64,000 bases of DNA from Lineus longissimus. Lineage: Eukaryota; Nemertea; Pilidiophora; Heteronemertea; Lineidae. Within the stretch, counting starts at the first letter, position 1. Each line of letters starts with the position of its first letter. Positions 24,817-36,700 of this stretch are shown piece by piece. Under the pieces are notes generated by a model, which saw nothing but the letters and a program-made list of their open reading frames with translations, did no database searches and had not been told where the DNA came from. The position numbers were made by a program, and so were the translations under genes. The stretch spans positions 15,113,501 to 15,177,500 of the forward strand of contig NC_088323.1 in assembly GCF_910592395.1 (NCBI RefSeq), read 5' to 3'.

Positions 24817-25090
24817 TGTTGGAGAGACTTCTTGTCTAAGCAGTACCATTCCGCCCCCTCTAAGGCATACAATGGTAACTTATAAACATAAGATTTTAAT
24901 CCCTGTCTCAGGTGTCTTTGAGAGAGCTGATCATACACAACTCCCAACCTACTCGTCAGGCAGCTGACAGATTACCTGGGTCGAACGTATTACTGTGATG
25001 TTTTCGAAGAGATACTTGTGGCTGTTGGAGAGACTTCTTGTCTAAACAGTACCATTCTGCCCCCTCTAAGGCATACAGTGGTAACTAATA
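24817..25090. repeat. direct repeat of ~65 bp, 205 bp apart
   Basis: TTGGAGAGACTTCTTGTCTA and the following ~45 bp occur at 24818-24885 and 25024-25090. Confidence 0.88.
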
Positions 25091-27599
25091 CATTAACTGC
25101 GAAATGAACGCAGGTTGAATACAGTGAGTTAATCATTCAAACAATATCAAACGTAACCATGATGATACTTTTTACTGGGTGACCCATGCCTGTGGGATGT
25201 TTGATCCAACATACTTTGAGGCGATTGGCGATCATTCTAGTCTATTGTTTGCTAGCATAGCGCCTCTTGTGATTTAAAGGTAAGGAGGCATACCAAAAGC
25301 GGTCAGCATGTTATTGCCAAGGAAGTAGATTCGGTAATTCTATTCAAACTTGGATTGTGATTGGCTAACTGAAACTTTGGCCTTGTTGGAAAGTATGGTA
25401 AGGAAATCTTGATTTTTATAAACATGACCCTGAAACCCACCTGAACCTTGATCTGTCTCATAATTTCACAGGCTTAGTGCAAGGATGAGTTTGACCCACG
25501 AGATGTGAGAGGGCGAATGGTTGTCAGTCTTCCGTGGCAGTGCCCAGCAGTCCAGTGGCAGTGCCCAGCAGTCCTAGGCCAGCAGCTCAAACCGGTAGGA
25601 ATAGGTAGAATCCGTACATAGAAAACAACTTCTGCTAGAATGAGAAAAAGTGCAGTTAATGGTATTTCGCCGTGCAAGCAAAAGAAACAGCTAGCCAAAT
25701 GAGAAACACGGGTGTCTAGTGATGGTCTGTTCGATAGACTCATCAGGCGAATAAATGCAATCCGTGTACAATCATTGGGCCACGCAAATAACGTACTGCA
25801 GAAGAAATTCACATATTAGATGGGGAGACTGATCGTTGGGGCATACCAAATACAAATGACGATTGAATAATTGTTTCTCCCAAATCTGCAAGTCTACTCC
25901 CAGTTGCGCTAGAATAAGTTTTGAACTAACACTCCATAACCCTTATATCGATATATTTTCTCTCATCTTCAGAGGGATGGACCGACTCCCTTCCCGCGGC
26001 TGAACCCGGCATCCTCCCATCGTTGTATACAAGCCACCTGTCCTACTTCTACCGGCATCGTGACTAGTCCTCCATGGTGACGAACAGTAACTCTGGACCT
26101 AGAGTGCTTAGAAATCAGGATGTAAAGATGTAACAGAAATGAACAAGGATAGAGTATTCCGTAGGGAGTTTTCGCAAAAGAGTAGGGACAATCCAGGATG
26201 AATGAGTGTACCTGTAACAGTTTTAAATGCCCTAAGATATAGTGTTCTGGGGACTGATGAATAAATTATGCGCATTAATCTCTTAGGTGTTGATGTGCAC
26301 CAACCAACAGGGAAGGACTTGTTGCCAGAGGGACATTTCCTACTACTCCACTGGAATAGAAATCCTACCTAACTGTAGCGCCACCTGTTCCCACATGTGG
26401 TGCCCACGTACAGATTGTTGTTAGAATATCTTTTTGTAAAACCTTTTCATGATATTTGACCAATGTATCAGGACGTTGAATATCTAAATTTGTCCTAAAC
26501 ATATCAAATAAAGAATGATAGTTTCACAATCAGTGTTGTTCTTTGTACGACCGTCAGAAGGGTCTATTCCTGAGCAAGGACAAAGTTTGGTACGTCTTTC
26601 CCGGGTGAAAACGCCTTTCAAAACCAATGGGCAACAGCAGCGCCCCTGTGGCGTGTTGGGTACTTTTTCTGAGACACCGCAGGAGGGAATGTACACAAAT
26701 CTAGCCCGTCTTCTCAAATGCTTTCAACTGTCACAACCAGCGACACTGGTGACAGTGACCAACCAGCTGATGACATCCTGTAAACCCGACCTCTCCCACA
26801 GGGTCACTGCAGTCTCTATTTGTCCCCAATATTCGGTAGACTCTTTCACCAGTTTCCTCCATTCACTCATTAGAGACTGGTACTTGACGGCATTTCACTC
26901 GTCATGAACTAGATTTGGGGGCGTAAGCTTCCGGTGACCGGTCAAGTGTTTTTCACAACGAAGTGAAAAACCAGGAATACCAAAGCTCTCACTATTGACA
27001 GTGCATCCACAGTATGCACTGAAAATGTATGGCTCGCCACGGGTAAATCAACCAGGCCTCGTCGACCCTCCGCTGCGGGTTGCCTGGACTACCTACTCGG
27101 TTGTATTGAGGAAGGACCTCTACCACTTTGTCATATGAGCAGCCATGCGGTAGGTAAGCTGCATGAAACCCAACAACAGAGTACCAATTAACAAAATGAA
27201 GCTATTTATTACATGACAATAATGAAGGCATTTAATGCCCAAAGCATATTCAGACTTAAATACAAAACAAAGATATATACATCAGTTTTACATCAAGTAG
27301 CCTACAATGTATACAAAAATCTAATCTCTGGCGCACGCCTGTAAAACCTATATGGCTCTTCGCCACAGGGCTCTTGATTTGCCTATTCCATCTTATGCAC
27401 TAAATGTCCATTGGCGAGTAATGTCACTCTCGTACTGTGGCACAGAAACAACAAAATCTCACGTACGAATGAATGGTTCGATATCCTCAAGCGCAACAGT
27501 CCTAGTCAATCCTATGCTAATATTGTCCGAAAGTCTCTATTGCTGAAGCCACACAGAACCTACGTCTGATAACGTCCCACGCGTTACAGCATTTCCTTT

Positions 27600-28060
27600 G
27601 GGAAGATGCAACTCTATCCCACGAAATTAAAGATGGCTGCCACTAGGGGGCGTCTCACGTTGGGGTCTTAATCGATTAGTGATCCTTACGGGTCCAGTCA
27701 CCTATATGCCAAATTTCATGTCTCCATCGATAACCAGTATGTATATATGGGGTGACAAATAATTATAGGCCCTCATGGTGGCAGCCATCTTGGAATCCAG
27801 TATGGCGGCCATATTACGGCATTCCCATTGGTTCCGTTGAATTCGTCATACCTGAAAACCTATGGTAAGCAGCCAAAATTATACCTGTACCTGCAATAGA
27901 TTCCGAGATATTGCAGGAAACGGGCCAAAAATGGCGGCCATATTGGATTCCAAGATGGTGACCGCAAGGGGGCGTAAGAAGTTAGGGTCTTGTTCGATAA
28001 ATGGCCCCTAGGGGCTGTTCTACCATCCTACCAAATTTCATGCTTTCCCCATTAAAATGC
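27600..28060. repeat. related AAGATGGCGGCC repeat next to the 59-bp array
   Basis: AAAGATGGCTGCCAC, TATGGCGGCCATATT, AATGGCGGCCATATTGG, CCAAGATGGTG and a paired AGGGGGCG. Both strands carry the motif. Confidence 0.7.
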
Positions 28061-28077
28061 ACAATTCTGAGCTTAGC

Positions 28078-28891
28078 AGCTGGACTATAATCCTGGAGGT
28101 GACTGTCCTCTCATATATTAGAGCCAGGTGTCTTCAAGAAGGATTCTCATTCTGGAGGAGACTGTCCTCCCATATATTAAAGTACGGTGTCTTCAAGAAG
28201 GATTCTCATTCTGGAGGAGACTGTCCTCCCATATATTAAAGTACGGTGTCTTCAAGAAGGATTCTCATTCTGGAGGAGACTGTCCTCCCATATATTAAAG
28301 TACGGTGTCTTCAAGAAGGATTCTCATTCTGGAGGAGACTGTCCTCCCATATATTAAAGTACGGTGTCTTCAAGAAGGATTCTCATTCTGGAGGAGACTG
28401 TCCTCCCATATATTAAAGTACGGTGTCTTCAAGAAGGATTCTCATTCTGGAGGAGACTGTCCTCTCATATATTAGAGCCAGGTGTCTTCAAGAAGGATTC
28501 TCATTCTGGAGGAGACTGTCCTCCCATATATTAAAGTACGGTGTCTTCAAGAAGGATTCTCATTCTGGAGGAGACTGTCCTCCCATATATTAAAGTACGG
28601 TGTCTTCAAGAAGGATTCTCATTCTGGAGGAGACTGTCTTCCCATATATTAAAGTACGGTGTCTTCAAGAAGGATTCTCATTCTGGAGGAGACTGTCCTC
28701 CCATATATTAAAGTACGGTGTCTTCAAGAAGGATTCTCATTCTGGAGGAGACTGTCCTCCCATATATTAAAGTACGGTGTCTTCAAGAAGGATTCTCATT
28801 CTGGAGGAGACTGTCCTCCCATATATTAGAGCCGGGTGTCTTCAAGAAGGATTCTCGCCCTGGAGGAGACTGTCCTCCAATATATCAGAGC
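28078..28891. repeat. 59-bp satellite, array 2
   Basis: About 14 units, very homogeneous (many read ATTAAAGTACGGTGTCTTCA), so recently amplified. Confidence 0.95.
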
Positions 28892-29060
28892 CGGTGTAGA
28901 ATTTTAAAATGTCCTAGGATAAAATGTCCGGGAACAAAGGATTCTATTATGCGCTTCAATCTCTAAGCTATTGACGGTCAGGGTCTCTATAGAACCATAT
29001 TGCAGAATACAATAGGGCCGGACACTTTTTCCAGGGGGGACACTTTTTACTTTTACACCG
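28892..29060 (+). mobile_element. MITE-B copy in the 59-bp satellite
   Basis: Left end with the variant GTAGAATTTTAAAAT; right end ACTTTTACACCG. Identical variant at 30052. Confidence 0.85.
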
Positions 29061-29293
29061 GGAGTCTTCAGGAAGGATTCCTACCTTGAAGGAAACTGTC
29101 CTCCCATATATTAGAGCGGGGTGTCTTCAAGAAGGATTCTCATCCTGGAGGAGACTGTCCTCCCATATATCAGAGCTGGGTGTCTTCAAGAAGGATTCTC
29201 GCCCTGGAGGAGACTGTCCTCCCATATATCAGAGCTGCGCGTCTTCAGGAAGGATTCTCGCCCTGGAGGAGACTGTCCTCCCATATATCAGAG

Positions 29294-29463
29294 CCGGTGT
29301 AGAAGTTTAAAATGTCCTAGGATAAAATGTCCGGGAACAAAGGATTCTATTATGCGCTTCAATCTCTGAGCTATTGACGGTCAGGGTCTCTATAGAACCA
29401 TATTGCAGAATACAATAGGGCCGGACACTTTTTCCTGGGGGGACACTTTTTACTTTTACACCG
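29294..29463 (+). mobile_element. MITE-B copy in the 59-bp satellite
   Basis: Left end with GTAGAAGTTTAAAAT; same site within the satellite unit as the other copies. Confidence 0.85.
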
Positions 29464-30051
29464 GGTGTCTTCAAGAAGGATTCTCATCTTGGAGGAGACT
29501 GTCCTCCCATATATCAGAGCAGGGTGTCTTCAAGAAGGTTTCTCATCCTGGAGGAGACTGTCCTCCCATATATCAGAGCCGGGTGTCTTCAGGAAGGTTT
29601 CTCATCCTGGAGGAGACTGTCCTCCCATATATCAGAGCAGGGTGTCTTCAAGAAGGATTCTCATCCTGGAGGAGACTGTCCTCCCATATATCAGAGCCGG
29701 GTGTCTTCAAGAAGGTTTCTCATCCTGGAGGAGACTCTCCTCCCATATATCAGAGCTGGGTGTCTTCATGAAGGATTTCCACCTTGAAGGAAACTGTCCT
29801 TCCAAATATCAGAGCAGGGTGTCTTCAAGAAGGATTCTCATCCTGGAGGAGACTGTCCTCCCATATATCAGAGTTGGGTATCTTCAAGAAGGATTCTCGC
29901 CCTGGAGTAGACTGTCCTCCCATATATCAGAGCTGGGTGTCTTCAAGAAGGATTCTCATCCTGGAGGAGACTGTCCTCCCAAATATCAGAGCTGGGTGTC
30001 TTCAAGAAGGTTTCTCATCCTGGAGGAGACTGTCCTCCCATATATCAGAGC

Positions 30052-30220
30052 CGGTGTAGAATTTTAAAATGTCCTAGGATAAAATGTCCGGGAACAAAGG
30101 ATTCTATTATGCGCTTCAATCTCTAAGCTATTGACGGTCAGGGTCTCTATAGAACCATATTGCAGAATACAATAGGGCCGGACACTTTTTCCAGGGGGGA
30201 CACTTTTTACTTTTACACCG
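30052..30220 (+). mobile_element. MITE-B copy, duplicate of 28892-29060
   Basis: Carries the GTAGAATTTTAAAAT variant, so it arose by the 1,160-bp duplication and not by a new insertion. Confidence 0.85.
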
Positions 30221-30453
30221 GGAGTCTTCAGGAAGGATTCCTACCTTGAAGGAAACTGTCCTCCCATATATTAGAGCAGGGTGTCTTCAAGAAGGATTCT
30301 CATCCTGGAGGAGACTGTCCTCCCATATATCAGAGCTGGGTGTCTTCAAGAAGGATTCTCGCCCTGGAGGAGACTGTCCTCCCATATATCAGAGCTGCGC
30401 GTCTTCAGGAAGGATTCTCGCCCTGGAGGAGACTGTCCTCCCATATATCAGAG

Positions 30454-30623
30454 CCGGTGTAGAAGTTTAAAATGTCCTAGGATAAAATGTCCGGGAACAA
30501 AGGATTCTATTATGCGCTTCAATCTCTGAGCTATTGACGGTCAGGGTCTCTATAGAACCATATTGCAGAATACAATAGGGCCGGACACTTTTTCCTGGGG
30601 GGACACTTTTTACTTTTACACCG
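30454..30623 (+). mobile_element. MITE-B copy, duplicate of 29294-29463
   Basis: Same variant and position as 29294-29463, 1,160 bp downstream. Confidence 0.85.
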
Positions 30624-31985
30624 GGTGTCTTCAAGAAGGATTCTCATCTTGGAGGAGACTGTCCTCCCATATATCAGAGCAGGGTGTCTTCAAGAAGGTT
30701 TCTCATCCTGGAGGAGACTGTCCTCCCATATATCAGAGCCGGGTGTCTTCAGGAAGGTTTCTCATCCTGGAGGAGACTGTCCTCCCATATATCAGAGCAG
30801 GGTGTCTTCAAGAAGGATTCTCATCCTGGAGGAGACTGTCCTCCCATATATCAGAGCCGGGTGTCTTCAAGAAGGTTTCTCATCCTGGAGGAGACTCTCC
30901 TCCCATATATCAGAGCTGGGTGTCTTCATGAAGGATTTCCACCTTGAAGGAAACTGTCCTTCCAAATATCAGAGCAGGGTGTCTTCAAGAAGGATTCTCA
31001 TCCTGGAGGAGACTGTCCTCCCATATATCAGAGTTGGGTATCTTCAAGAAGGATTCTCGCCCTGGAGTAGACTGTCCTCCCATATATCAGAGCTGGGTGT
31101 CTTCAAGAAGGATTCTCATCCTGGAGGAGACTGTCCTCCCAAATATCAGAGCTGGGTGTCTTCAAGAAGGTTTCTCATCCTGGAGGAGACTGTCCTCCCA
31201 TATATCAGAGCTGGGTGTCTTCAAGAAGGTTTCTCATCCTGGAGGAGACTGTCCTCCCATATATCAGAGCAGGGTGTCTTCAGGAAGGATTCTCATCCTG
31301 GAGGAGACTGTCCTCCCATATATCAGAGCTGGGTGTCTTCATGAGGGATTCCCACCTTGAAGGAAACTGTCCTTCCAAATATCAGAGCAGGGTGTCTTCA
31401 GGAAGGATATTCATCTTGGAGGAGACTCTCCTCCCATATATTAGAGCTGGGTGTCTTCAAGAAGGATTCTCATTTTGGAGGAGACTGTCCTCCCATATAT
31501 CAGAGCCGGGTGTCTACAAGAAAGATTCTCATCCTGTAGGAGACTGTCCTCCAATATATCAGAGCCGGGTGACTTGAAGAAGGATTCCCACCTTGAAGGA
31601 AACTGTCCTTCCATATATTAGAGTAGGGTGTCTTCAAGAAGGATTCTCATCCTGTAGGAGACTGTCCTCCCATATATCAGAGCCGGGTGACTTGAAGAAG
31701 GATTCCCACCTTGAAGGAAACTGTCCTTCCATATATTAGAGTAGGGTGTCTTCAAGAAGGATTCTCATCCTGTAGGAGACTGTCCTCCCATATATCAGAG
31801 CCGGGTGACTTCAAGAAGGATTCTCAATTTGGAGGAGACTGTCCTCCCATATATCAGAGCCGGGTGAGTTCAAGAAGGATTCTCGCCCTGGAGGAGACTG
31901 TCCTCTCATATATTAGCGCCGGGTGTCATCAAGAAGGATTCTCATTTTGGAGGAGACTGTCCACCCATATATTAGAGCAGCGATA

Positions 31986-32199
31986 TTCATCGCAGGATTC
32001 AGCAATAAAAATCTAATTTTATTTGCAGGGTGCTACCGAGATGGACACATGCTACAGAAGGGTCATTTTCATAACCTTTCCATTAGATAAACTGGCAATG
32101 AAATGAGCAGAAGAATTTTGTCAAACAATCATGTCACTTATTATCTCACTCCTCCCCAAACAACTGTACAAAGTAATGGTCAAAAGTAACATTCACAGT
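31986..32199. other. spacer between 59-bp array and MITE-A
   Basis: Nothing recognised. After the MITE, 32393-32847 is AT-rich and also empty. Confidence 0.6.
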
Positions 32200-32392
32200 G
32201 CAATGGAACTTGTCTTAGCGGATGTCTCTACTAGGCACTCCCTCTAGTTTTGCTCCCAAAGTGGTCGTTTCCATTCAATTTGACATCTCTATGCAGGACA
32301 CCTCTCTAATCAGGACACCTCTCTATTAAGGAGAGCATATGTCAGTCCCGAGGGTGTCCTTAGTAGAGAGGTTCTTTTTACTGGCACATAAA
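32200..32392 (+). mobile_element. MITE-A copy
   Basis: CAGTGCAATGGAACTTGTCT to GAGAGGTTCTTTTTACTG; diverged ends. Confidence 0.8.
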
Positions 32393-32847
32393 GTCGATTT
32401 TCAATACTGTAAACCATGAAAATTTCACAACGCTATAATTTGGCGCATTTTCTCATTTTCATTTGGCGAGAGACTGAATATTGTGATTGCTACCAAAATG
32501 TTATTGTTAATGCATTCGAGATGAAATTTGTGCATATCAACAGCAAAAATTCATAAAAAGCTTGCAAAATACACAGTTTTACCCAAACCGCCGAAGATTG
32601 ACGGAATAGGTTTTTTGCTAGAAGGTTTTTAAACCACTTTGGGTGATTCAACTGACATCAGGTCTGACAAAAGGGACATTTGAAGCCGACAGAAGTCAGG
32701 TAATGATTGACACATGAAGATATTTACAATATACGACAGCAAGCGGTCTCGCCGCTCATCTTATCCTATCAATACTCTAGTCGCACTATCAATGTTAGCA
32801 GATACATTGATGCTCAGTGTTCCCACAAGGCCTTTGTCAGGGTGGCC

Positions 32848-33300
32848 CACCCTACCTTGGTAGCTTACCACCCTACCTAGGTAGAGCCACCCTACCTTGG
32901 TAGCTTACCTACCTACCTAGGTAGAGCCACCCTACCTTGGCAGCTTACCACCCTACCTAGGTAGAGCCACCCTACCTTGGTAGCTTACCTACCTACCTAG
33001 GTAGAGCCACCCTACCTTGGCAGCTTACCACCCTACCTAGGTAGAGCCACCCTACCTTGGTAGCTTACCACCCTACCTAGGTAGAGCCACCCTACCTTGG
33101 CAGCTTACCTACCTACCTAGGTAGAGCCACCCTACCTTGGCAGCTTACCACCCTACCTAGGTAGAGCCACCCTACCTTGGTAGCTTACCACCCTACCTAG
33201 GTAGAGCCACCCTACCTTGGCAGCTTACCACCCTACCTAGGTAGAGCCACCCTACCTTGGCAGCTTACCTACCCACCTAGGTAGAGCCACCCTACCTTGC
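32848..33300. repeat. 40-bp palindrome-rich minisatellite (~11 units)
   Basis: Unit CCACCCTACCTTGGTAGCTT followed by ACCACCCTACCTAGGTAGAG; variants swap CCACC and CTACC. Each unit has the perfect palindrome CTACCTAGGTAG. It starts about 160 bp past the NDUFS1 polyadenylation signal. Confidence 0.95.
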
Positions 33301-33460
33301 TCTAGAACTTTGTGGACAGTTCCTATAGGGCCGTGGTACCTCAAATTGCTGGCCACTCTACCTAGCGTGGCACACTGGCTAAACGTTGAAAGCTTTTATA
33401 CACAACTCATAATCACCAGTACAACTTGTCGGACAAAAAAAGATTATCACTAATCCGTGC

Positions 33461-33466
33461 TTTAAT
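33461..33466 (-). terminator. NDUFS1: candidate NDUFS1 polyadenylation signal (ATTAAA)
   Basis: ATTAAA on the minus strand, about 95 bp past the stop codon. It is the nearest canonical-variant signal I saw downstream. Confidence 0.45.
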
Positions 33467-33559
33467 CTGTCTCCTATCCTTCATAAAAGTGTTGCTTACA
33501 TCACAAACTGAAAGCCTCATTGAAAACTAATGGTGTCCATGCACAATTATGAACCCTGT

Positions 33560-33706
33560 CTATCCCGAGCCTTCTTCTGCTAAAGTCGCCTTCACGCACT
33601 TGGCCATCGTCTGTGACGCTCGGGTTATAGAGTCCGTGATGAAGAAATCTTTCAGAGTTATCTGTTCTGGTTTCAGGGGTGTAGGACTCAATTTGGCTGA
33701 GACGGT
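33560..33706 (-). CDS. NDUFS1: NDUFS1 coding exon 15 (C-terminus and stop)
   Basis: Residues 677-724 and TAG ([32 protein letters not shown]). The acceptor is CATTGCAG. An ATTAAA signal lies about 95 bp downstream on the same strand. Confidence 0.95.
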   Translation of the reverse strand, partial: TVSAKLSPTPLKPEQITLKDFFITDSITRASQTMAKCVKATLAEEGSG

Positions 33707-36700
33707 CTGCAATGAAAAGAGGAAGGATTGCAAGGAATGGGAAGGGAAGAAATGGAGGAGACAAAAAGCCCTGTTGCGTTGCGGTCCACTGATTGTAACT
33801 TTGCTAATAAATTCCAAACTTGTTTTAGAATAACATACGGATGTATACCAAGGGCCAACCTGTGGGCTACAACGTATGAATACTTGAGGGTCTGTCGGAT
33901 GAGACTAAAAGCTGTAGTCCCTTGTACCTGAGTGTCTATGCCAGGGCAAGTAAAATATCCCACATAGCTGGACAGTAGCCTAGTGGACTCCATACCTCTG
34001 GTAAACATCCAATAGGGTTATGACGCCAGTAATGATATGATAAGATGAAGGGTGATCTCACTAAAATGTCCATAGCATGGTCGAACGTCGATAATATTAC
34101 CTACATGACGTACAATGAGGCATCAATTGCTAAATGCTACTTTCACTTACATCAGCTAACTCCTTAGCCTGTTGGAAGTAGTTAGCTTCTTGTGCCTCAT
34201 CATAGCAAGTCAGAGTGGGCGAGATATCCTCCATCCGATCGCGGACGTCGTCTAATTTTTCATAAGGCAGCGTTACACCCGCGATCTGAAAATCAAGATC
34301 AGTCATTTAAAAATGTGTTTTCCTTGTACTTTTTTGCCAATAACGCTAAGAAGATGGGTCTTGTCCCACAAAAAAAGCTGGATAGGACTCTGAGCTTTAA
34401 GATTATTTTGACTATGTGATATAATGTCAATCCATCACTTGACCAGCGGAATTCTTCGTGGCATGGACAAGACAAGTCACCATCATCCCCCTTCTTCAAA
34501 GTCAGAGTGTAGCTGGAAGAAAGCGGTCACAGACGCAAACCTCCACCCTTGGAGAGTAAGCAGCTCTAGCACATGGCTGGGAATGTCATCATTTTGACTG
34601 ATCAGAAAGCCTAAACTTGGACTGAATATGTCAACCCAGTGCTCAATCTAAGCCAGCCTCAGTCATCTCCAGGTTGGCGCTCAGAGCTTCAGCTAAAGAA
34701 TGCACACGAACATCAATGAATGTCGTTGTCAAATCAGCAGCCAAGAGTGACACAATTCTAGCAGAACATAAGTACCAACAGAGTCTGCACTTCGGCTAGG
34801 ACACCAAATGATAACATCACACTTTGATGTACAGTAGAACCTCCCTTAATGGACACCTCTCTATTAAGGACACCCTCTCTATTAAGGACACCCTCTCTAT
34901 TAAGGACACCCTCTCTATTAAGGACACCCTCTCTATTACGGAGCCCCTCTCTATTAAGGACACCCTCTCTATTAAGGACACCCTCTCTATTAAGGACATC
35001 CTCTCTATTAAGGACACTAGTTTTGATCCCAAATTGGTTGTTTCCATTGAATTTGACTTCTCTAATCAGGACACCTCTCTACTAAGGACAGCACTTGTCA
35101 GTCCCGAGGGGTGTCCTGATTAAATGGAAACAACCAGTTTGGAACCAAAACTAGTGTCCTTACTAGAGAGGTTGTCCTTAATAGAGGGGTGTCCTGATTA
35201 GAGAGGTCACATTGAATGGAAACAACCAATTTGGAACCAAAACTAGTGTCCTTAATAGAGAGGTGTCTACTGAAGGAGGTTCCACTATATTGAAAATGAT
35301 AAAACGTACTTCAGAGAGAGCTCGGAGAATTTTCCAATCTTCCCGTGCCATTCCCGGTGGGGTGACGGCCTGGCGACCTTCCTGGGCGCGCCCTTCCGTG
35401 TTCACGTACGTTCCCGACTTCTCCGTATAGGCGGCGCCGGGGAGGATGACATCGGCGGATGAGGCGCCAAGGTCTCCATGGTGACCTAGATAACAAAGCA
35501 GAGAAAAGCAACGTTTATGAAAAGGAATCCCTTTGTTCTATAATACAGTGATTTGCACTCACTCCAGACCCTAGTTAGTAATTTTCGGAACGATCAACAT
35601 CTTTGATAACCAGCTGGCAGAGTCATCCTCAGCAGAAATCAAGACACCTCTCTTCCAGCTGGTTATCAATTCCTAACATCAACATTTTGACTCATCCAGC
35701 TGGTTAGCAAATCTCAAACATCTACAAATGATGTGCAAGTGTTAAAAATACCATAAAATTGATTTTTGTTTTCAATAGTACAATTATAGCCTATCAAATA
35801 CATTTGAAAACACCCACACTTCATAACACCATTGGAGGCTTATCACCAATATGTTACCTTGATATATAACGAAGCAGTCCTTTGGTAGTTCCTCGCGCGT
35901 GATCGCCCCCTGATCCGCACCAAGCAAGAATAACACTTTGGGAGGGTTGTCTCTGATATGTTGAACGCCTGGCTTATATCCGAGGTCCAAGGCAGCAACT
36001 TGGCTCGCAACCTGTCAAGAAGTCACAAGAAAACAAACTGCTTTCAAGAAAATTTAAATTCGCTTTTAATTTAGAACTTCCCTTACAAATATCTCTTTAT
36101 CAAGAACACCCTCTCTGTTAAGGACACCCTTTCTATTAAGGACATCCTTTCTATTAAGGACCCCTTTCTATTAAGGACACCCTTTCTATTAAGGACATCC
36201 TTTCTATTAAGGACACCCTTTCTATTAAGGACCCCTTTCTATTAAGGACACCCTTTCTATTAAGGACACCCTTTCTATTAAGGACATCCTCTCTATTAAG
36301 GACACTAGTTTTGATCCCTATTAAGGACACCCTTTCTATTAAGGACACTCGCTTTGCTCCCACATTGGATTTCTCCATCCAATTTGACCTCTCTTATCAG
36401 AAGAAGAAGACGAATTCACAGAAGTGAATGAGTGACGATTCGACCGATGATCACATTCCTTACCCTGTGAAGCACATTCAGAACACGCCAGTCTTCCCCA
36501 CAGCCGCTAGCGGCACGAGACTTATGAGCAAGCTTGGCCACCGCTGCATGAATCGCTGCACCATCCTCCCGTTGGAGTGCACCACTGCCGAGGACAATCA
36601 TCGGTCTCTTGGCCTTGGCGAATTCGGCGCTGTACGGATGCTTTCCACTTGCAAGGTCTTCAAGGACATTTGTAGAATCACCAAGATGCTGAAAATAATT

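Larger units (their letters stand above)
23576..27599. other. about 4 kb with no recognised gene
   Basis: Holds the 65-bp direct repeat at 24.8-25.1 kb, the weak exon at 24111 and overlapping plus/minus frames at 26484-26907 (130 and 77 codons) without domains. Confidence 0.5.
28892..31211. repeat. nearly perfect 1,160-bp tandem duplication
   Basis: 28892-30051 and 30052-31211 match almost base for base; I saw one difference (G at 29118, A at 30278). Each copy holds two MITE-B elements and about 14 satellite units. Confidence 0.93.
29061..31985. repeat. 59-bp satellite, array 3, with MITE-B interruptions
   Basis: Continues array 2 past the MITE-B copies. Three units make 177 bp = 59 codons, so all three plus-strand frames stay open for up to 239 codons. 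These frames are repeat translations. Confidence 0.95.

Noticed and set aside
26484-26907. Coding gene (130-codon plus frame)
   Set aside because: An overlapping 77-codon minus frame, no domain, no convincing splice context.
29465-31344. Repeat-protein genes (frames of up to 239 codons)
   Set aside because: All plus frames of the 59-bp satellite are open because three units make 59 codons; there is no flanking coding sequence.
28078-31985. CRISPR array
   Set aside because: The 59-bp units are contiguous, with no unique spacers, and the host is a eukaryote with spliced genes.
33501-34008. Overlapping frames antisense and out of frame to NDUFS1 exon 15
   Set aside because: Shadows of the real exon.
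34824-35123. LLRTPS repeat peptides
   Set aside because: Translation of the expanded MITE-A end; open on both strands for the same reason.
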